From Tetrastigma voinierianum (lineage: Eukaryota > Streptophyta > Magnoliopsida > Vitales > Vitaceae), in NCBI GenBank assembly GCA_016808115.1, contig JAEQBH010002184.1, positions 186,001-250,000 on the forward strand: 64,000 bases of DNA. Reading direction: 5' to 3'. Below, piece by piece: positions 58,738 through 64,000 of this stretch. The translations under genes were made by a program, and so were the position numbers. The notes beneath the pieces were generated by a model that saw only the letters and a list, made by a program, of their open reading frames with translations, was not told the origin of the DNA and did no database searches. Numbering within the stretch: position 1 is the first letter of the stretch; the number at the start of each line of letters is the position of its first letter.

Positions 58738-61700
58738 TGTGGTATCCCTTACGTAGAGCTTCGTTTGGGCGGATCGGCAGTCGGGATGCCACTAAAATCA
58801 CTAAATCACTCAAAATCATATCTTTGCGGAAGTGATTACAAAATTGGGCAAGCCCATAAACCTTTTCATTTAACAAAATCCATTTACAATGTAGGCATCC
58901 AAGCCTTTTCAAAATGATTTACAAAAATAGATGTTCAGTATTCAAATTGTTTATACAAAATATCCATATCAAAAGAACACTTACATGAAATGAGTGCACA
59001 TGTAGACATACTCGAGATTTCTTTCTTTCCATAGGCTGAATAATCTCGAATCTTGAGTCGCTACTCGGTCTTTATCTATCACTCGGTACCTGCTTTTGGT
59101 AAAACAATACGCAGAAACATTTTCTCATGCTTAGTGGTTCTATACAAATCCATTCCTCGATTCCATCTTATAATCCAATTCATTGGTGTAGTGGAACTTT
59201 CAATCTTTTGGATGATCAATATAAATACAATACATATACTTTGTTATATATATATACAAAAGTTATAGTTCATTGATAATCAAGCCAATGCATTTTCATA
59301 ATCAATATTTCTGATCTCGGAAATCGATTCAAATATGCTCACACAAGAATTCGGTTCAGGTTCTACACTTCCAATTCGAGTTCTAAAAATCAATTCCAGT
59401 TATGCCAATCAATTCGAGTTATGCCCATCAATTAGGTTATGCCTTAGCGAATTTAACCTATGTCTTGATATACGGGGATATCGAGAGTCACCGGCAGGTC
59501 AGTTGAAGCTGCGGGCCCGATATCAAAGTAATTTATAACATAATGCAGTTATTTGGGCTCTTGTGGTTATAAACAATCAAATAGTGAACACTACAGGAAA
59601 TCTGGTCCATTGGGGCTGCGTCGGGGTGACATGTTCACAATGATTCGCGATGCTATATTTGACCCAAATTGGTATACCAATCTATGTAATCTGAAATAAA
59701 AGCAGTTAACATTCTATTAAGGTAGTTCAAATCCTTTATATCAAAATATAGTACAATATGTAACGCTTGTATAAACCGGTTGTTCCTCAATAAATGTGCA
59801 GAATTTTATAGAACACACCATTTACAATCACTTTTTCTCAAATCAATTAAAACAATGCAATATGCTTTTAGAACCGAAACATTTCAAACTTGAAATGAGA
59901 ATAGATTTAGAGAAGAACAAACATTTCAAATTTTGAAGCAGGAATATGAGTAAGTGAGACAAACCCAAAAATATTTGCACTTTGATTCTAATCCTTGGGA
60001 GAATCTCAGTCAGGTTCTAGCTTTTCCTCTCATTGATCCCTATTCCAAAACCATTAAAGAACAATATTATTCGTGTGTACTAGCTGGTTTTGATTTAAGA
60101 TTGAGATTTTCGAGGCATTTATATAGGTTAATTTTAACAATATATATATAGATGGATTCTTGACTCAATGGGCTTTCCATAGAGTCAAAGATCCTGAATC
60201 GAGTTCGGACCGAAGGAGTTATGACCTTCCCGAGGGTTGGAGGGTGTGCCATGATCCAATCTGAGCCGGCGACCTGACATATTAGCTCAAATCCACATCA
60301 CCTCGGTTGGCATCTTGTCTCGCCAGTCATATTAATGTATTCTTGACTTAATGGGCTTTCCATAGAGTCCAGCACCAAATAGGGTTCAAGCGGAAGGAGA
60401 TATGACCTTAGAGTTGGAAGTCGTGCGTAGTCAGCTTTGGCCAGGCTGGCACGACGACGGTACTGAAGTGACGAGGCATTCAAACACCTCGATATGACAT
60501 CTAACATCCTCCTCGGGCATATCAATGTATTCTTGACTCCATGGGCTTTCAGAGAGTCAGAGCACCGAATGGAGTTCAGCGAAGGAGATATGACCCTTCA
60601 GTTGGAGTCATGCGTGATCAGCACCTGACGAAACTGACTCAGCGACGAGCTACTGTGATGGCAGGCTCATTCAAACACCTGGTCTGACATCTAACATCCT
60701 CCTCAGGCATATCAATGTATTCTTGACTCCATGGGCTTTCCATAGAATCCAAGAACACCCAAATCGAAGTTCAAACGAAGGAGATATGACCTTTCGAAGG
60801 TGGAGGTCATGCGTAGTCAACTTTGGGCGACTGAGGCGGCGACCAGCTGTTTAGCCGACCTCAGGTTTGAGCGACCACTGTTTGACCTTTGTTTGACGAC
60901 CTCGGTTTGGCGACCACTTTCCACCTATTTGATTGTTCTGGAGTAAAAATACTATAACTTGGTCTACACAGGAGTCGAATTGAAATTCCAAATCTAACAT
61001 CAGTTATTGATGTGGCTACAATTTCACGAGAAGGACTTACTGCAAATTCTCTATTTCCAGCAAAAACCCGTTATAAAGTCCCGACTAGTTGACCCGAATT
61101 AGCGAAGCCCGGCCCGACCCAGTTAAGCTGGGCTGACCTCAGTAAAGGACTATAACTTAGTCTACGTCCCGAATCGAAATTCAAAAGCCCTAACATCAAG
61201 TTAATTGATGTGGCTACAATTTACTAGAAAGGGCCTTTTCACCAATTCCCTTCACTTCGTACCCCAAAATCAGCTCTAAGGTTCGGCTAGCTGCGCACTA
61301 CCACAATGTGGCAGCTTCCCATGGTTTAAAATGCAACCAAACATTCCCTAAAATGAAGATAGCCACTGACATTCCCTAGGGTAGAAGATGGCCAAGTAGG
61401 AAGACCTACCTCTGGATGTTGTCAGGAAACTCTCCGTTCTGGTCTCTACTTAGCTCTTGTCATGAGAGGACTCCTTCTTGCCTCGAAGAAGACCTATGGT
61501 CAGGTGTCGGAAAATCTAATTGAGAAGATGGGCCTCTCTCTCTAACTCTCCATTTTCTCTGTTTTCTTTTCTTATGGATCACTCTTAATCGTACTTTAAA
61601 AAGGAGGAAACTTCCTCCCACTTTCCTACATGCCACATGCCCTTTCCTTGATTTTTTTCTTCTTTTTCTTTATTTCTTTTTATATTTAGGTTCCTCCATT

Positions 61701-61947
61701 TCTCTATTATTTTTCATTTAAAGTCTCTATTTTCACTTAGACATATAATCTTATTCTGATTGACCCTTAGATTTTATTTTCAATTTCCATATTTTCTCTT
61801 TTTCACTTGGGTTTATTTCCAGGATTCCAATAATCATTTAATCAATATTCGTCCTAACAATTCCCGAGAAGAAAATACCGCAATGCCCAGTGCGAATATA
61901 TAATAAATTTTATTATAAAAATTCCAGGGTATTTTTGGGGCGTTACA
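58738..61947 (-). mobile_element. Tekay 5' LTR
   Basis: Direct copy of 50,815-54,064: TGTGGTATCCCTTACG to GGGGCGTTACA on the plus strand. Contains the four-unit tandem repeat (60,155-60,900) and the paired repeat with TTGATGTGGCTACAATTT (61,010 and 61,206). It ends at the junction to the Tat 3' repeat. Confidence 0.88.
60155..60900. repeat. Tekay LTR tandem repeat, four units
   Basis: Unit starts near 60,157, 60,340, 60,530 and 60,720, same unit as at 52,266-53,040. Units two to four share CATGCGTAGTCA-type and CATTCAAACACCT words that unit one lacks, so the array probably grew from the inner units. Confidence 0.8.
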
Positions 61948-62170
61948 TGTCCGGCCCAGCGTAGATCACTTCTAGCTGGTCAAATACTAAAGTCCGAATA
62001 GCGCAATAAAGCGGCCTATCAGGCCCGGCGCTAAGATCACTTGGTTGGTCAAATACTACAAAGTCCGGATGGGCGTAGTAAAAGCCCCGACCTTTAGGCC
62101 CGGCCCACATATAACCTCTGGCTGGTGAATGCTAAGTTTGGATGGTCTGTTGTGAAGCCTATCCGACTCG
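61948..62170 (+). repeat. Tat 3' region tandem repeat, right part
   Basis: Three units of 69-77 bp, each with CTGGTCAAATACTAAAGTCC or a variant, an AATAAAG- or TAAAAGC-like word, and GGCCCGGC. One more unit lies at 50,750-50,814 across the Tekay element. Tandem repeats in the 3' untranslated region are a known trait of Tat/Ogre elements. Confidence 0.75.
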
Positions 62171-63030
62171 GTGTGGACCCTACCCGATCCACGGGCCGGC
62201 AAAACTCGCTTTTAAATAAAAAGAAAATGTGGGTTGATTTTCGAATTTTAGAAAATCCGTCCCCGAGGAGGAGTATTTTTTATTTGGAGTCGCCACTTAC
62301 TTTTTGTTGTTATTTTATAAAGGGGAAATCCAAGTAAGAACAAAAAACCCCAATGACTCCAGTATGAAAAAAGCGGTCTACGAAAACTAGATTTCTGGGT
62401 CTGGGGATCAGATTACCTATCGGGAAGGTACCTCATATGAGGTAGCACCCCTCTAGGCTCGGAACTTTGGTCTCTACTAGTGAATTGGGTATGTGGGAGC
62501 ATATGGGTCACAGATCAGATAGTCTCCTAGGCTAAACATATAACTTGGATCAGACCAACCTAATTGGTATCTAGCATGCTTAAAAACACTCAACCAAAAG
62601 GGAAAATGATGCGTACCTGTGGTCCCTAGCCAAGTGTTGCAAGGGAAAGTTAGTCGCACATTTTGAGCATACAATAATTTCTCAAAATTAGATATCAAAA
62701 GCAAAGGAAGCCAAGAGAAACCATACATGGCATTTCAACCACTCATTGATTCTACCAATCTTGTGTAACCATGTCCTATTCATCAGAAGCGGGCTCAACA
62801 AAACACTGGGTGTGGTGTAACTAATAATCACCCTTAGACCAGCATAGGTCTGATTCTTAAGAGAATCAAATTGAACCACATTAGCGAACAAGCCCATTTG
62901 GGCCTAAACATGGCCTACAGATTTGGAGCGAATGGGCCGGACTCACAAGATATCTGGAGCTTGATTAAGCAGATCAGGATGGGCGGCTTACAAAACCGAA
63001 AAAATGGATGATCCTAGTTTAGCCAGAATG
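62171..63030. other. Block with GGAGTCGCCACTTA word; repeat-derived
   Basis: Contains GGAGTCGCCACTTA (62,287), a stretch AAAACCCCAATGACT (62,343) and CGGTCTACGAAAACTAG (62,374), followed by TTACCTATCGGGAAGGTACC. This set of words recurs in many plant genomes next to Tat/Ogre-type elements as far as I recall, so it probably belongs to the 3' region of the outer element. No coding frame is supported. Confidence 0.4.
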
Positions 63031-64000
63031 ATCGGTTGAGAACAATTCTGAAAATTTTCAAAGCATTCCTTACAAATGAAACCACAAAAAAAACAAGCGT
63101 GTACAATTTCCAACACCGAATGACTAGGCAGAGCACAAACAAAACCACGGTACCCAAACTTCCATTAGAAGCGAACCCGATGATGGCTGTCAGGTTTCCC
63201 TGACCCGAGTTCAATAGGTTGAAGAGAGGCTCTCAAAATTTGTCGGAACCTTTCTGAGAGTCAGAATCAACAAAACAAACCAAGTGAAAACCAACTCCAA
63301 ATGACTAAGAACCAGCACAGCCGGCCTTAAAGGCCCGAGCTACTATTCCGGCAAAGAGATTGATGAGCTAGAAATTTGATCTGGTTTCCAACCGATTCAT
63401 CCCGAGTTGAAGAGGCTCACGAAAATTTGTCAGAACCTTCCTCAAAGATTCAGGAATCCAAAAAAACAAATCAAGTAAAAAACCAACTCTGAATGAATGA
63501 GAACTGACACAAACGGAGCCAAAGACTCAAACTCTTTGTTCAATGGCTGAGATTGATGAAGGCATTAAATTTTATTTCCCAACCAATTCAGCCGATTGAG
63601 AGAGGATCTAAAAAAATTTCAAAACCTTCCTCAAAGAGTCAGGAATCCAAAAAAACAAACGAAGTACAAATCCGACTCACGAATGTAGCTAGAGCCAACA
63701 CAAGCGGTGTTAAAGACCCAAAGCGTTGTTCCGGCAAGTGAATTGATGAACGGGCGTCTGGTTTCCCAACTAGTTCGGCGGTTGAGGAAAACTCTCAAAT
63801 TTTTCAGAACCTTCCTCAAAAGAGTCAGGAATCCAAAAACAAACAGAGTACAAATCCGACTTTGAATGATTGATAGTAGAGCACAAAGGTGTCAAAAGAC
63901 CCAAACATACGTTCCGGCAAAAGCGAATTGATGAACAGTGATTTGGTTTTTAACTAGTCCATCCGGTTGAGAGAGGCTCTCAAAATTTTTCAGAACCTTC
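63030..64000. repeat. Tandem array, period about 186 bp, open to the right
   Basis: The landmark CAGAACCTTC (variants) stands at 63,059 (diverged), 63,244, 63,431, 63,620, 63,805 and 63,991: spacings of 185, 187, 189, 185 and 186 bp. Each unit also has GAGTCAGGAATCCAAAAA, ACAAATCCGACT or AAAACCAACTC, TTCCGGCAA and GATTGATGA words. The first unit is the most diverged. The array continues past the window edge. A period of 186 bp is within the usual size range of plant satellites. Confidence 0.9.

Larger units (their letters stand above)
50815..61947 (-). mobile_element. Full-length Tekay/Del chromovirus, minus strand
   Basis: LTR pair 50,815-54,064 and 58,738-61,947. Between them on the minus strand lie a primer site, gag, protease, RT, RNase H, integrase with chromodomain, and a polypurine tract, in the standard Ty3/gypsy order. 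LTR termini are TGTAACGCCCC...GGGATACCACA (minus strand). The element sits inside a tandem repeat of the Tat element. The 5-bp flanks (ACATC and TGTCC) do not match exactly. All domains are present but frameshifted. Confidence 0.9.
22470..62200 (+). mobile_element. Tat/Ogre-type Ty3/gypsy element, twice interrupted
   Basis: I read this as one plus-strand element split into three pieces: leader and gag (22,470-24,629), protease to integrase (46,826-50,722) with the start of the 3' region (50,723-50,814), and the rest of the 3' region (61,948-62,200 or beyond). The Athila element at about 24,690-46,825 fills the first gap and the Tekay element at 50,815-61,947 the second. Support: gag is present without pol on the left, pol without gag on the right, both are Tat-like and on the same strand, and the same tandem repeat flanks the Tekay insertion. 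Tat/Ogre elements are known for tandem repeats in the 3' untranslated region. The outer ends are not defined. Confidence 0.7.

Noticed and set aside
63030..64000. Regular repeats as a CRISPR array
   Set aside because: The whole 186-bp unit repeats without spacer structure, units diverge along their length, and the genome is a plant nucleus.

Overview
The window looks like repeat-rich nuclear DNA of a dicot plant. It holds LTR retrotransposons of the Athila, Tat/Ogre and Tekay/Del lineages of Ty3/gypsy, a Tourist-type MITE with a TAA target duplication, and a decayed piece of the chloroplast gene ycf2. I found no intact host gene, no tRNA or rRNA gene and no CRISPR. Every recognisable reading frame is broken by stops and frameshifts. 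Species cannot be read from the sequence; the Athila and Tat proteins resemble those common in woody dicots.

Layout. 1-4,300 is AT-rich DNA with small elements: a CTCGA-rich degenerate element, the ycf2 insert (about 2,205-2,875), and a MITE (3,146-3,537) inside one copy of a direct repeat whose other copy is an empty site. 4,302-9,950 is a run of LTR remnants of Tekay type. 9,951-16,699 is the least repetitive part, with one candidate CACTA transposon and no gene I recognise. 16,700-20,115 is a solo-like Tekay LTR, followed by a second LTR family (to 22,340) with a polypurine tract.

From 22,470 to the right edge the window is a nest of four retrotransposons. The outermost is a plus-strand Tat/Ogre-type element. 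Its gag is at 22,991-24,629, its protease, reverse transcriptase, RNase H and integrase are at 46,826-50,722, and its 3' tandem repeats are at 50,750-50,814 and 61,948-62,170. It is split twice. First, a plus-strand Athila element (about 24,690-46,825) separates gag from pol. Second, a minus-strand Tekay chromovirus with two 3.2-kb LTRs (50,815-61,947) splits the 3' tandem repeats. The Athila element is itself split in its integrase by a minus-strand Athila-like element (32,528-41,231) that keeps gag and protease but has no detectable RT, RNase H or integrase.

The oddest structure lies in the plus-strand Athila element. Between its 5' LTR and gag is a 2.2-kb inverted copy of its own 3' end: the ORF that follows integrase, joined directly to the last 270 bp of the LTR, with the intervening 2.1 kb missing. 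Second in interest are a 186-bp tandem array running off the right edge and a GTCGCGACG minisatellite shared by LTR and interior of the non-autonomous Athila element.

Copies of the same repeat agree almost perfectly over 100-150 bp and then disagree over 10-40 bp patches. This patchiness suggests that many frameshifts are consensus errors, so lengths and frames should be treated as approximate.
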